64,000 nt of DNA from Solibacillus cecembensis. GTDB lineage: Bacteria > Bacillota > Bacilli > Bacillales_A > Planococcaceae. The first letter of the stretch is position 1. Every line of letters starts with the position of its first letter. Location of the stretch: NCBI RefSeq assembly GCF_001439635.1, contig NZ_LMBZ01000005.1:66858-130857 (forward strand), read 5' to 3'. The notes beneath the pieces were generated by a model. It did not search any database and had not been told where the DNA came from. It saw only the letters and a program-made list of their open reading frames with translations. The position numbers were made by a program, and so were the translations under genes. Positions 9,432 through 18,031 of the stretch are shown here, in pieces.

Positions 9432-10539
9432 TTAGTAAGAGATTTTCGAACGTAAGTAAGCTGTAATAAATGGATCTAAATCGCCATCCATTACGGCACC
9501 TATATTTCCTGTTTCGTGATTTGTACGGTGATCTTTTACCATTGAATATGGATGGAAAACGTACGAACGAATTTGTGAACCCCAGCCGATTTCCTTTTGC
9601 TCGCCACGAATTTCATCTAATTGTGCTTGTTGTTTTTCAATTTCTAATTGGTAAAGCTTTGATTTTAACATTTTCATCGCCGCATCACGGTTTTTAATTT
9701 GTGAACGTTCCGATTGGCATTGCACGACAACCCCTGATGGTAAATGGGTAATACGAACAGCTGAATCCGTCGTATTAATATGCTGACCACCCGCACCTGT
9801 TGCACGATACGTATCCACTTTCAAATCTTCCGTACGCACATCGATTTCGATTTCATCATTAAATTCTGGCATAATATCACATGACACGAAAGACGTATGA
9901 CGGCGACCTGAAGAATCGAATGGTGAAATACGCACTAAACGGTGAACACCTTTTTCTGCCTTTAAATAACCGTAAGCATTATGCCCCGTAATTTGCAGCG
10001 TTACGGATTTAATGCCTGCTTCATCACCAGGTAAATAGTCAATCGTCGTTACTTTAAAGCCGCGCTTCTCTGCCCAACGTGTATACATACGTAACAGTAT
10101 TGAACCCCAGTCTTGTGATTCCGTACCACCAGCACCTGGGTGAAGTTCTAAAATCGCGTTATTTTTATCATATGGCTCGGATAACAGCATTTGTAATTCA
10201 AAATCAGCCATTTTCGCTTGAAATTCCGTTAATTCATTGCCAAGATCCTCTTGTAATTCCTCATCTGGCTCTTCACGCAAAAGCTCCAGCATCATTTCAA
10301 GATTTTCCTGCGTTGAATTTAAGTCATTAAACTCATTTACAACTGCTTTAATACCGTTGTTTTCATTAATAATTACTTGAGCCCCTTGTTGGTCATTCCA
10401 AAAGTTTGGCTCCAGCATCATTTCATCCAATTCTTGAATACGTGCCTCTTTGTTTTCTAAGTCAAAGAGACCCCCTAAAGTCAGCTAATTTACCCGCTGT
10501 ATTTTCTAACGTATTACGTACATCTGCTAATTCGATCAT
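9432..10539 (-). CDS. prfB: Peptide chain release factor 2, expressed by programmed +1 frameshift
   Basis: RF2 terminates translation at UGA and UAA. The 25-codon first part starts at ATG 10539 (SD GGAGG), reads [20 protein letters not shown]..., and meets an in-frame TGA at 10464-10462. A +1 shift at CTT-TGA-C joins it to the long frame, giving about 368 residues. The stop-recognition motif SPF (in [11 protein letters not shown]) and the catalytic GGQ ([12 protein letters not shown]) are both present. Downstream of secA, as in B. subtilis. Confidence 0.97.
10461..10476 (-). promoter_or_regulatory. prfB autoregulatory frameshift site
   Basis: The minus strand reads AGGGGGTCTCTTTGAC: an internal SD-like AGGGGG, three bases, then the slippery CTT before UGA and a following C. 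This is the classic RF2 self-control element: low RF2 makes UGA decoding slow and favours the shift. The codon before CTT is TCT rather than the TAT common in many bacteria. Confidence 0.95.
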
Positions 10540-10588
10540 TGTAAATCCTCCATTAATCTAGGTTTTCATCTTTTTCCATAAAATACAA

Positions 10589-10618
10589 CCGAGGTCATCA
10601 AAATTTCAATGACCTCGG
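10589..10618 (-). terminator. Hairpin between secA and prfB
   Basis: Perfect 10-bp stem CCGAGGTCAT/ATGACCTCGG with a 10-base loop. The minus-strand tail TTGTATTTTA is only moderately T-rich, so termination may be partial and allow prfB co-transcription. Confidence 0.65.
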
Positions 10619-10650
10619 CAATAAAGTGGGATTTCAATCCACTCTCTATG

Positions 10651-13161
10651 TTAGTTCGCTACACCGTGACAAGATTTATATTTCTTACCGCTTCCACATG
10701 GACAAGGATCATTACGCCCGATGTTTTCTGCTTTACGCGACGGCAATTTTTTTGGCTTTGGCGCACCCTCTTCTTTCGGATTCACCGCTTGCCCTTTCGC
10801 TACCTCTTCACGCTGTAAGTTACTGCGAATTTCCGCCTTCATTGCATATTTCGCAACATCTTCACGTACTGCCGCTACCATATCCTCAAACATCGCAAAT
10901 CCTTCTTGCTGATATTCGCGTAATGGGTCATTTTGTCCATAAGCACGAAGGTGAATCCCTTGACGTAGCTGATCCATCGCATCAATATGGTCAATCCATT
11001 TCGTATCAATTGAACGCAATAAAATAACCTTTTCGAATTCACGCATACGCTCTGGCGTCATTGCTTCTTCTTTTTCATTGTAATGATCTTGAACTTTTTC
11101 ATAGATGAATAAAATCATTTCTTCAGGTGATTTATTTTGAAGATCCGATTTCGTAATTAGGCCTTCTTCAAAAAGATTGGCCGAAATGTAATCTTCTAGT
11201 GCATCCAATGTCCACGCATCTTTTTCACCTTGTGTGTGCAACGCTACTGCATTTTCAACTGCCTGCTGAATCATCGACTCCACTAGTTCACGCATATTTT
11301 CTGAGTCTAATACTTCTTCACGCTCTTTATAAATGACTTCACGCTGCTGACGTAATACATCATCATATTGTAATAGACGTTTGCGTGCATCGAAGTTATT
11401 TCCTTCTACACGTTTTTGGGCTGATTCTACTGCCTTTGAAACCATACGTGATTGAATTGGCTGCGAATCATCCATACCAAGCTTCGTCATCATCGCCTTC
11501 ATATTGTCCGAACCAAAACGACGCATTAAATCATCTTCTAAAGAAAGGTAAAATTGCGTTACACCTGGGTTACCCTGACGACCAGAACGACCACGTAACT
11601 GATTATCAATACGGCGTGATTCATGACGCTCTGTACCGATAACAGCCAAACCGCCAATTTCCATTACACCTTCACCTGGCTTAATGTCAGTACCACGACC
11701 TGCCATGTTTGTTGCAATCGTTACCGCACCTTTTTGACCAGCATTTAAAATAATATCTGCTTCATGCTCATGGTTTTTCGCATTTAACACATTATGTGGA
11801 ATTTTAAATTTCGTTAAGAATTTCGAAATGATTTCAGACGTTTCAATCGCCACCGTACCAACTAACACAGGTTGTCCAAGGCTATGACGTTCTGCAATAT
11901 CTTCTGCTACCGCTTTAAATTTCCCTTCCATTGATGCATAGATTAAATCTGGACGGTCATCACGCGCAATCGGTTTATTTGTCGGAATTGCCACGACTTG
12001 CATGTTGTAAATATTGCGGAATTCCTCTTCTTCTGTTTTCGCCGTACCCGTCATACCAGATAATTTTTCATACATACGGAAGTAGTTTTGGAACGTAACA
12101 GTAGCCATTGTCATCGATTCATTTTGAATGTCTAGGCCTTCTTTTGCCTCAATGGCTTGGTGTAAGCCATCCGAATAGCGACGACCTTTCATTAAACGAC
12201 CCGTAAAGCCGTCAACAATCACGACTTCACCTTCTTGCACAACGTAGTCCACATCTAAATGCATAGACGCATGTGCTTTTAAGCTTTGGTTAATCGCATG
12301 GTTTAGACGAACATGAGCTAAATCAAATAGGTTATCTATACCGAATGCTCTTTCCGCCTTTTCAATACCAGCTTCTGTTAACGTAACCCCTTTTGTTGAC
12401 TCTTCATAATTGTAATCTTCTTCTTTTTTAAGCATGCGCGTAAAAGCATTTGATTGAACATAAAGTTGCGCTGTTTTTCCTGCTTGCCCTGAAATAATTA
12501 ACGGCGTACGTGCTTCATCGATTAAAATCGAATCCACCTCGTCAATTACAGCATAGTATAATGGGCGCTGCACACGATCTTCTTTATAAAGCACCATATT
12601 GTCACGCAAATAGTCAAAGCCTAACTCATTGTTCGTCGAATACGTAATATCCGCCGCATAAGCTTCACGTTTTTCTTCTTTTGACATGCTGTTTAAGTTG
12701 AGTCCGATTGTTAAGCCTAGCCATGTATATAACTCGCCCATTTCCTCGGCGTCACGGCTTGCTAAATATTCATTGACCGTAACAACATGTACACCTTTAC
12801 CAGTAATCGCATTTAAATAAACCGCCATTGTGGAAGTTAATGTCTTCCCTTCCCCGGTTTTCATTTCTGCGATATTTCCCTCATTTAATGCAGCTGCCCC
12901 CATAATTTGTACGCGGAACGGATACATACCTAATACACGACGAGATGCTTCTCGAATAACTGCAAAGGTTTCTGGTAACAATTGCTCAACTGTTTCGCCA
13001 TCTTGGTAACGATTTTTGAACTCTTCTGTTTTCGCTTGTAGCGCTTCATCAGAGAGCGTTTCCATCTGACTTGCGAATGTTTCTACCTTGTCTGCTACTT
13101 TTTCAAGCTTCTTTACTTCTTTTTTATTGAAATCAAATAATTTATTTAATATGTTTGCCAT
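10651..13161 (-). CDS. secA: Preprotein translocase ATPase SecA (SecA1)
   Basis: Motor of the general Sec export pathway at the membrane, 836 residues. Walker [14 protein letters not shown]-type motif [18 protein letters not shown], and the C-terminal zinc/SecB-type module [13 protein letters not shown] are present; the last of these distinguishes it from the SecA2 at 54.7 kb. ATG 13161 ([11 protein letters not shown]) is used rather than the longer in-frame start at 13200, with GGGAAGTGA upstream. Confidence 0.98.
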   Translation of the reverse strand: MANILNKLFDFNKKEVKKLEKVADKVETFASQMETLSDEALQAKTEEFKNRYQDGETVEQLLPETFAVIREASRRVLGMYPFRVQIMGAAALNEGNIAEMKTGEGKTLTSTMAVYLNAITGKGVHVVTVNEYLASRDAEEMGELYTWLGLTIGLNLNSMSKEEKREAYAADITYSTNNELGFDYLRDNMVLYKEDRVQRPLYYAVIDEVDSILIDEARTPLIISGQAGKTAQLYVQSNAFTRMLKKEEDYNYEESTKGVTLTEAGIEKAERAFGIDNLFDLAHVRLNHAINQSLKAHASMHLDVDYVVQEGEVVIVDGFTGRLMKGRRYSDGLHQAIEAKEGLDIQNESMTMATVTFQNYFRMYEKLSGMTGTAKTEEEEFRNIYNMQVVAIPTNKPIARDDRPDLIYASMEGKFKAVAEDIAERHSLGQPVLVGTVAIETSEIISKFLTKFKIPHNVLNAKNHEHEADIILNAGQKGAVTIATNMAGRGTDIKPGEGVMEIGGLAVIGTERHESRRIDNQLRGRSGRQGNPGVTQFYLSLEDDLMRRFGSDNMKAMMTKLGMDDSQPIQSRMVSKAVESAQKRVEGNNFDARKRLLQYDDVLRQQREVIYKEREEVLDSENMRELVESMIQQAVENAVALHTQGEKDAWTLDALEDYISANLFEEGLITKSDLQNKSPEEMILFIYEKVQDHYNEKEEAMTPERMREFEKVILLRSIDTKWIDHIDAMDQLRQGIHLRAYGQNDPLREYQQEGFAMFEDMVAAVREDVAKYAMKAEIRSNLQREEVAKGQAVNPKEEGAPKPKKLPSRKAENIGRNDPCPCGSGKKYKSCHGVAN

Positions 13162-13401
13162 TGAATTGGTCACTTCCCAATAAATATTCTCACATTTCAT
13201 TTTAGCATTATGTATAGAGTTGGTGCAAATAGACAGTAAAATAATTGGGCATTACGCCAAATTTATTTGGTGATTTGTGTCTGTATTCAGGTTCTACTGG
13301 CTTTTTGTAATAGTGTTGATAACCGATATTTACACTATTTTCTTACCTTATTCGGTTTTACCCATCTTCACATAACGATAAAGTATTAGACAATACGTAG
13401 A

Positions 13402-13432
13402 AAACGGACCGCCATAAGTAGGCAGTCCGTTT
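13402..13432 (-). terminator. Terminator after hpf
   Basis: Stem AAACGGAC/GTCCGTTT with inner GCC/GGC pairing, followed by TTTT on the minus strand, 15 bases after the hpf stop. Confidence 0.65.
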
Positions 13433-13446
13433 GGATAATCATTTAT

Positions 13447-14001
13447 TTAATTCGTTTCAATTAAGCCGTACTTGCCGTCTTTACGTTTATAAACAATGTT
13501 CGTGCCGTCTGATTCTGCATCTGTATAGATATAGAAATCATGGCCAAGCATGTTCATTTGTAAAACCGCTTCTTCTTGATCCATTGGCTTCAGATCGAAT
13601 TGTTTTGTACGTACAATTACGTATTCTTCATCGGAAGTTTCAGTAGATGCTTCAGCCTGATTAACTGCTGCAAAATAAAGACCTGTCCCCTCACGATCAC
13701 GGAATTTACGATTGACTTTCGTTTTATGTTTACGAATTTGACGTTCTAATTTGTCGACAATTAAATCGACTGCTGCATACATATCGTCATGACGTTCCTC
13801 AGCACGAAGGGTCAAATTTTTCATTGGAATTGTAACTTCCACCTTTGTTTCTTTCGCATTATAAACCTTTAAATTGACATTAGCGTTTGCGTTTACATCA
13901 CCATTGAAATAGCGTTCAATCTTTTCGATTTTAGACTCAACGTGATCGCGAATCGCTGGAGTTACCTCAATGTTCTCACCACGAATGTTAAAGTTTAGCA
14001 T
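13447..14001 (-). CDS. hpf: Long-form ribosome hibernation promoting factor
   Basis: A 184-residue long HPF (B. subtilis YvyD). The N-terminal S30AE domain (about 1-105, MLNFNIRGENIEVTPAIRDH) binds the 30S decoding region. The C-terminal domain (about 125-184, VIVRTKQFDLKPMDQEEAVL) dimerises to form 100S ribosomes in stationary phase or stress. ATG 14001 follows a strong GGAGGAG. A sigma-H-like promoter is visible upstream, in line with the stress/stationary control known for this family. Lies upstream of secA as in B. subtilis. Confidence 0.96.
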   Translation of the reverse strand: MLNFNIRGENIEVTPAIRDHVESKIEKIERYFNGDVNANANVNLKVYNAKETKVEVTIPMKNLTLRAEERHDDMYAAVDLIVDKLERQIRKHKTKVNRKFRDREGTGLYFAAVNQAEASTETSDEEYVIVRTKQFDLKPMDQEEAVLQMNMLGHDFYIYTDAESDGTNIVYKRKDGKYGLIETN

Positions 14002-14034
14002 GTGAACTCCTCCTTCTTAACGGCTATATTACTT

Positions 14035-14063
14035 AATTTCTACATCGGTTTAAAAATCCCTGC
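14035..14063 (-). promoter_or_regulatory. Sigma-H-like promoter of hpf
   Basis: The minus strand has GCAGGGATT (8/9 to RNAGGAWWW), 11 bases, and GTAGAAATT (8/9 to RNNGAATWW), 34 bases before the hpf start. B. subtilis yvyD is known to be controlled by sigma-H and sigma-B; I saw no sigma-B site. Confidence 0.55.
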
Positions 14064-14105
14064 TACATTTTGAAATTTATTTCATTTTTCGACATTTTAA
14101 GTGAA

Positions 14106-14483
14106 CTAAATCTTTGCAGCGCGCTTAACTTCTTTTTTACGGCGCACCTTTAACTCACTCACGATTAAATCTTCTACAATAGGTTGGTTTTCAAAAACAA
14201 TTCCATAATGAAAGTCTTTACCAAAATTCTTTTTCCAAACTAATTCACCTATTGCTTTAATTAATACCTCATCTAAAACGAAATGGATTTCAATTTGTAC
14301 AACCTTATTTCTATATTCACCAATTTCTGTTTTTGAAAACATTTTCATTCCATGTGGACTAACATCAAGAATACTACATGATTGTTTCCCGTTTTCTGGT
14401 TTTCCATTCAATAGCAAAACAAAATTTGCGGCAATAGGGTCCCCAAAAACAAATCGAAACCCCTCTGTTCTTTTGAATATCAT
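14106..14483 (-). CDS. PilZ-domain protein
   Basis: 125 residues, probably a single PilZ domain that would bind cyclic di-GMP. The DxSxxG motif is clear (ILDVSPHGMKMF, about residue 40). The N-terminal arginine motif is off-pattern: KRTEGFR has four rather than three residues between arginines, so c-di-GMP binding is uncertain. Beta strands follow (VVQIEIHFVL, IKAIGELVWK). ATG 14483 has GGGGG upstream. Position beside flagellar genes suggests a motility role, but that is inference. Confidence 0.75.
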   Translation of the reverse strand: MIFKRTEGFRFVFGDPIAANFVLLLNGKPENGKQSCSILDVSPHGMKMFSKTEIGEYRNKVVQIEIHFVLDEVLIKAIGELVWKKNFGKDFHYGIVFENQPIVEDLIVSELKVRRKKEVKRAAKI

Positions 14484-14872
14484 GGCACGTCCCCCTGAAT
14501 AGAAAGTAATAACATTTTCTACTCATTATCCCTTAATATGCCATAAAATGTCTATGAACTTAATTGCTATTTTGTATAATAAATAACTGCTAAAAATTAG
14601 AACATTTTAACTATACTCCATACAGAAAATTATATATAAATAAGTTTTCCGTTCCATTTTCTGTTATTTTTATTAAGAGGTCCCTATTCGAGCAGAAAGG
14701 TAGAATAACATATATTACACCAAATCCTAAATCTTCATCCTCTTATCCAAAAATAAGTAGAGAAACGATATTCCGCCTCCCTACTCGTTATCCTTTTTGG
14801 TGCTTTTTAACACTCATTAAGGGGCTCCGATCTTATTAAAACTAGCTTTTCAATAGTAGAAAACAATGTATT
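14484..14872. other. Intergenic region between the PilZ gene and the short ComK-family gene
   Basis: About 390 AT-rich bases. It should carry the PilZ gene promoter and the end of the ComK-family transcript. I see no strong terminator hairpin, repeat or supported ORF. Confidence 0.4.
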
Positions 14873-15154
14873 CTAGAAGTTTTGTTCGTCCATTCTAAAC
14901 TTAAATTTTATATTCATTTTTTTACCATTTTGAATAAGCTCTTTTTCCCATAAATCTTCATAAATACGTCTCACATTTTGTTTCTGACTTATAATAAACT
15001 GTTCGTTTTCTTTAACAAGCGTGGTAGGCCGTTTTGCGATAATCGCGATTGCTCCAGTTTCCAAAACGACTGTATACAGCTCACCATTTTCTGTAACAAA
15101 AGGCATGATAGCAATTGTTTTGGATGTTATAATATACGATTTTCGAATTTCCAC
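14873..15154 (-). CDS. Short protein resembling the N-terminal half of ComK
   Basis: 93 residues if started at the GTG at 15154, which has AAAGGGGG about ten bases upstream; the longest frame begins at a TTG (15181) that precedes this SD. The first ~45 residues (IRKSYIITSKTIAIMPFVTENGELYTVVLE) match the start of the neighbouring ComK paralogue (ISEAMAIMPFTAEYGEQYS) and of B. subtilis ComK (SYEVNGATIAVLP). The conserved GSSY core and the FP...P segment are missing; the C-terminal 40 residues are basic and unlike ComK. It lies 38 bases after the ComK-like gene at 15193-15762, so is probably co-transcribed. It could be a decayed duplicate or a truncated regulator. Confidence 0.6.
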   Translation of the reverse strand: MEIRKSYIITSKTIAIMPFVTENGELYTVVLETGAIAIIAKRPTTLVKENEQFIISQKQNVRRIYEDLWEKELIQNGKKMNIKFKFRMDEQNF

Positions 15155-15192
15155 AAGTTTTTTTCCCCCTTTACCATTCAATGATTTCCTCT

Positions 15193-15762
15193 TTAATGAT
15201 CTTTCGGATTATTCCACTTCACCTCATAACTCGCTCGGTTTTCTGCACACTTTAAAATAATGAGCTTGCGCTGTGCTGCTTTTAAATACGTTTTAGGCTG
15301 TTGATTCAAAAAAATGACAGAAAAATATTTTTGCGCTTCAAAATAGCGTTTCTTTAGCTTAGTATCAGGAACAGGTACGACAATATCATTTGCGCCATAA
15401 CCATAGACAATGGAACTTGTTTTCGAATAGGGCTTAATATCTCGAATGCGGTTCAACGATAAAAAAACACACGTCGTTGTATGACGAATAGATTCAGTTG
15501 GAAACCAAATTTCAATTTTCGGATGCAATTTTGCCACAATAGGGTACATGCTAGTAGAACCTAATATTAGTTTGGCAGCTTCCTTTGCTCCCTTCATGCT
15601 CGAACCAATATAACGTAATTGATGATCCAATACTTTCAAATTTGTCAAAGGAACTTTAATCAGTTCATCATCTTGCACAATAATTGAATATTGCTCTCCA
15701 TACTCCGCTGTAAAAGGCATTATTGCCATCGCTTCTGAAATATTAGGTATCTCTTTCATCAT
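15193..15762 (-). CDS. ComK-family regulator, second paralogue
   Basis: 189 residues, close to the length of B. subtilis ComK (192). LRYIGSSMKGAKEAAKLIL parallels ComK CRFFGSSYAGRKAGTYEV; MYPIVAKLHPKIEIWFPTES parallels the PPIMV...IFLFPTLSS segment; a further block (NDIVVPV) parallels MELPIS. The C-terminal tail (KAAQRKLIILKCAENR) is unlike the MecA-binding tail of B. subtilis ComK. Start: two tandem ATGs (15762, 15759) after AAAGGGG; either is possible. Not orthologous by position to the 8787 gene; several Planococcaceae-type genomes carry two ComK copies. Confidence 0.75.
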   Translation of the reverse strand: MMKEIPNISEAMAIMPFTAEYGEQYSIIVQDDELIKVPLTNLKVLDHQLRYIGSSMKGAKEAAKLILGSTSMYPIVAKLHPKIEIWFPTESIRHTTTCVFLSLNRIRDIKPYSKTSSIVYGYGANDIVVPVPDTKLKKRYFEAQKYFSVIFLNQQPKTYLKAAQRKLIILKCAENRASYEVKWNNPKDH

Positions 15763-15789
15763 TTCGACCCCTTTTCTTTTTTTTTGTGG

Positions 15790-15898
15790 TTATCAAGTGA
15801 CTAAAAAAGGAGTATACTAATAGTACGTCGGTATACTCAGACAACATAAACCTCAAGTGAATTTCTCTCCAAAGTCAATCACTTGAGGCTTTTATTTT
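15790..15898 (+). ncRNA. Candidate small RNA with own promoter and terminator
   Basis: A sigma-A-like promoter, TTATCA (15790-15795), 17 bases, TATACT (15813-15818), would start a transcript near 15825. A perfect 10-bp stem CCTCAAGTGA/TCACTTGAGG (15851-15860, 15879-15888) with CTTTTATTTT ends it near 15898, giving about 75 nt with no ORF. On the opposite strand a strong SD (AGGGAGGTGA) stands before ATG TGA, i.e. a start that stops at once. The arrangement resembles a type I antitoxin RNA beside a dead toxin reading frame, but this is only a resemblance. Confidence 0.4.
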
Positions 15899-15899
15899 G

Positions 15900-17187
15900 C
15901 TTATTTTCACATTTCACTCACCTCCCTAACTGATTAGCAAATTGATGATTGCTTAATATTGTACGATTGTAATTCTACGACAAATTACAATCTATGCTTT
16001 ATGTAACTTGCATCGAACTGTCCCACCACCTTTCGAAACTATACAAATCCCACGACTTCAAATCTATTTTAATATAATAAAAAACACTAAAAAGACAGCA
16101 GATTTCAGTTTATTCATAAGCTGCTGTAGGTGATTCATATATTGATTAGCGGTTTATTTGCAAACGCTTTCTTTTCATGGTAGATGGTTTTCCGCATTAC
16201 TGACTTTATGTGAAATAGTAAGAAGATCGAGCTGTGAACAATTGATGATTAATATCTTAGAGTGGTTTTTTACTGCTTTTTTGTATACATACATATAAAT
16301 AAAAGCAAATAGTGGTTGATCATTTTGAATTATATAATGTTTTTAAACGAGGTGTCCTTTTGGCTACTTCAAATTGCGGTATTTACAAATCTCTTCTGAT
16401 ATAAAAGGATACTCCTCCAGCTAAAAGTGAAAAATGAAATCAGCATGCTCCTTTCTATAGTTGGGTATTATAGAACCCTCTTACCCTCATATAGGAGTAT
16501 ACCCTACTGAATATCGATGTAAATTTTATAAAAAATCTAGCGTTGCAATTGAAATCTAGAATATCCACTACTAAATAACCAAACACCCAATACATATTAC
16601 CTTGTATCATTTTTGGTATTTCTGTAACATTCTTCGCGACTCCAACTGTCATTTTCATTTAATTGTACCTACCCAAACTTCATTTGTCTATATATTTTAA
16701 AGTTTCAATTAATTAATATCCGTATCTTTATTCTCGCAAACGGTAGCTCCCTATTCAATTCCAAAATATGTACAAATTTCAACAATTTATATATTATAGT
16801 TAAATTCAAAACTTTAATTACAGTTTATGGCATATAAATCACAAGACTTTTATATCAGATAGGAAATCAAATGTTACAATTTACCCATACAAATAGCACA
16901 CTTTCTATTTTTTTCACAACTCCTCCTGTAAAGGATAAAAAACTAATTTTAGTATCTCTTATTTTTTTTCCGCAATAAAACCTAATAATCTTTTGGAAAC
17001 TGAAGATTCGTATTCTATAAATGCAGCAAATCTACAATTTCTCTCGCACTCATAAAGTAGCTCCCTCCACCTTATTCTCAAAATAAGTGCCCCCGTTATA
17101 CCCACTTGCCTTCAATATTCACATAGTGAAAGTAGCAACCTCTGTGGAGAGGATTCCCACGCTGATTACAGTTTCTCTTTCTACAAT
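15900..17187. other. Long gene-poor region
   Basis: Nearly 1.3 kb of AT-rich sequence with stop codons in all frames at short intervals. The only ORF over 60 codons (16455-16658, minus) has no SD, no recognisable domain and poor composition. I saw no transposase motif, tRNA or terminal inverted repeats. It may be a decayed gene or an old insertion scar between the ComK-like cluster and the fliD operon. Confidence 0.5.
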
Positions 17188-17218
17188 AAAAAGGACCCAG
17201 CTTTTATAAGCGGGTCCT
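17188..17218 (-). terminator. Terminator of the flaG-fliD-fliT-fliS operon
   Basis: Stem AGGACCC/GGGTCCT (17192-17198, 17212-17218) with inner GCTT/AAGC pairing, followed on the minus strand by TTTTTATT. Confidence 0.85.
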
Positions 17219-17225
17219 CTTTATT

Positions 17226-17630
17226 TTATACTTGCTCTACATTTTTATATTGCTGTTGACGTGTAATTTTAATAACTTCTTTCCATGTATCACGGAATTC
17301 TGTAACTAAACCTTCGACCTCTTCAATAATAGAAGGATCATTTTTAATATTTGCTTCAACAAGTCGATGATTCATATACTCATATAATGGTAGCATTTGT
17401 TTGGAAATCTCAATATCCATATTAAGCGTAGACATTAATTCTGCAATAATTGCTTGTGAACGTTGAATATTATGGTTTTTTTCCTCAATATTCTTTTGCT
17501 CAATCGCAATTTTGGCTTTCCCTAAAAACTTAATACACCCATTATATAACATTAACGTTAAATCACCAGGAGACGCTGTTGTTACGCTGTTTTGTTTATA
17601 TGCGTTAAAAGCATTAGTTTGTGCAGTCAA
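17226..17630 (-). CDS. fliS: Flagellin export chaperone FliS
   Basis: 134 residues, helical, typical FliS. Family signature blocks are visible: NAYKQNSVTTASPGDLTLMLYNGCIKFL near the N-terminus and a C-terminal EFRDTWKEVI. FliS holds flagellin unfolded in the cytosol and delivers it to the export gate; with FliW it also controls CsrA-dependent hag translation in Bacilli. Start codon is TTG (17630) after AGAGGGAG. Last gene of the operon; unlike B. subtilis, it follows fliT. Confidence 0.95.
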   Translation of the reverse strand: MTAQTNAFNAYKQNSVTTASPGDLTLMLYNGCIKFLGKAKIAIEQKNIEEKNHNIQRSQAIIAELMSTLNMDIEISKQMLPLYEYMNHRLVEANIKNDPSIIEEVEGLVTEFRDTWKEVIKITRQQQYKNVEQV

Positions 17631-17656
17631 AAATTACACTCCCTCTGAAGCTATTA

Positions 17657-18010
17657 TTAGTTCTTTTTATCATAGTAACGTCCATCCATAACTTGAACAT
17701 TGGCATAAGGATTCATATATTGCTGCTCGTTTTTCTTAGCATTTTGCAAATCCTTCAAGTCTGCTTGTACAGCCTTCATCACTTTATCTAAACGACCACG
17801 AATCCCTTTATCTAATTCAGCTAACATTGTATGAGACTTGTTTTCTATAGCCATTTGAAAGCCATCATTTTGCATTTTCTCAATTAGTATACCACGTTCA
17901 TCCAACAATTGGTGAATTTTCTCAATGTAGTCATCTCGCAGCTCATCCGTAGGTAAATTCGTCAAATGCTGATAAAGCTTCGCCGACACTTGTAAAAGTT
18001 GTTGTTCCAT
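17657..18010 (-). CDS. fliT: FliT-like flagellar chaperone
   Basis: 117 residues, predicted helical bundle, ending in the motif YMNPYANVQVMDGRYYDKKN, which resembles the C-terminal tail of Bacillus FliT. FliT caps FliD before export. SD AGGTGG precedes ATG 18010. It lies 21 bases after fliD and 26 before fliS, so the order is fliD-fliT-fliS rather than the usual fliD-fliS-fliT. Confidence 0.8.
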   Translation of the reverse strand: MEQQLLQVSAKLYQHLTNLPTDELRDDYIEKIHQLLDERGILIEKMQNDGFQMAIENKSHTMLAELDKGIRGRLDKVMKAVQADLKDLQNAKKNEQQYMNPYANVQVMDGRYYDKKN

Positions 18011-18031
18011 TTTTATGCCACCTACTTATTA

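Noticed and set aside
16455..16658. 67-codon minus-strand ORF
   Set aside because: No SD, no recognisable motif, in a stop-rich AT stretch; most likely chance.
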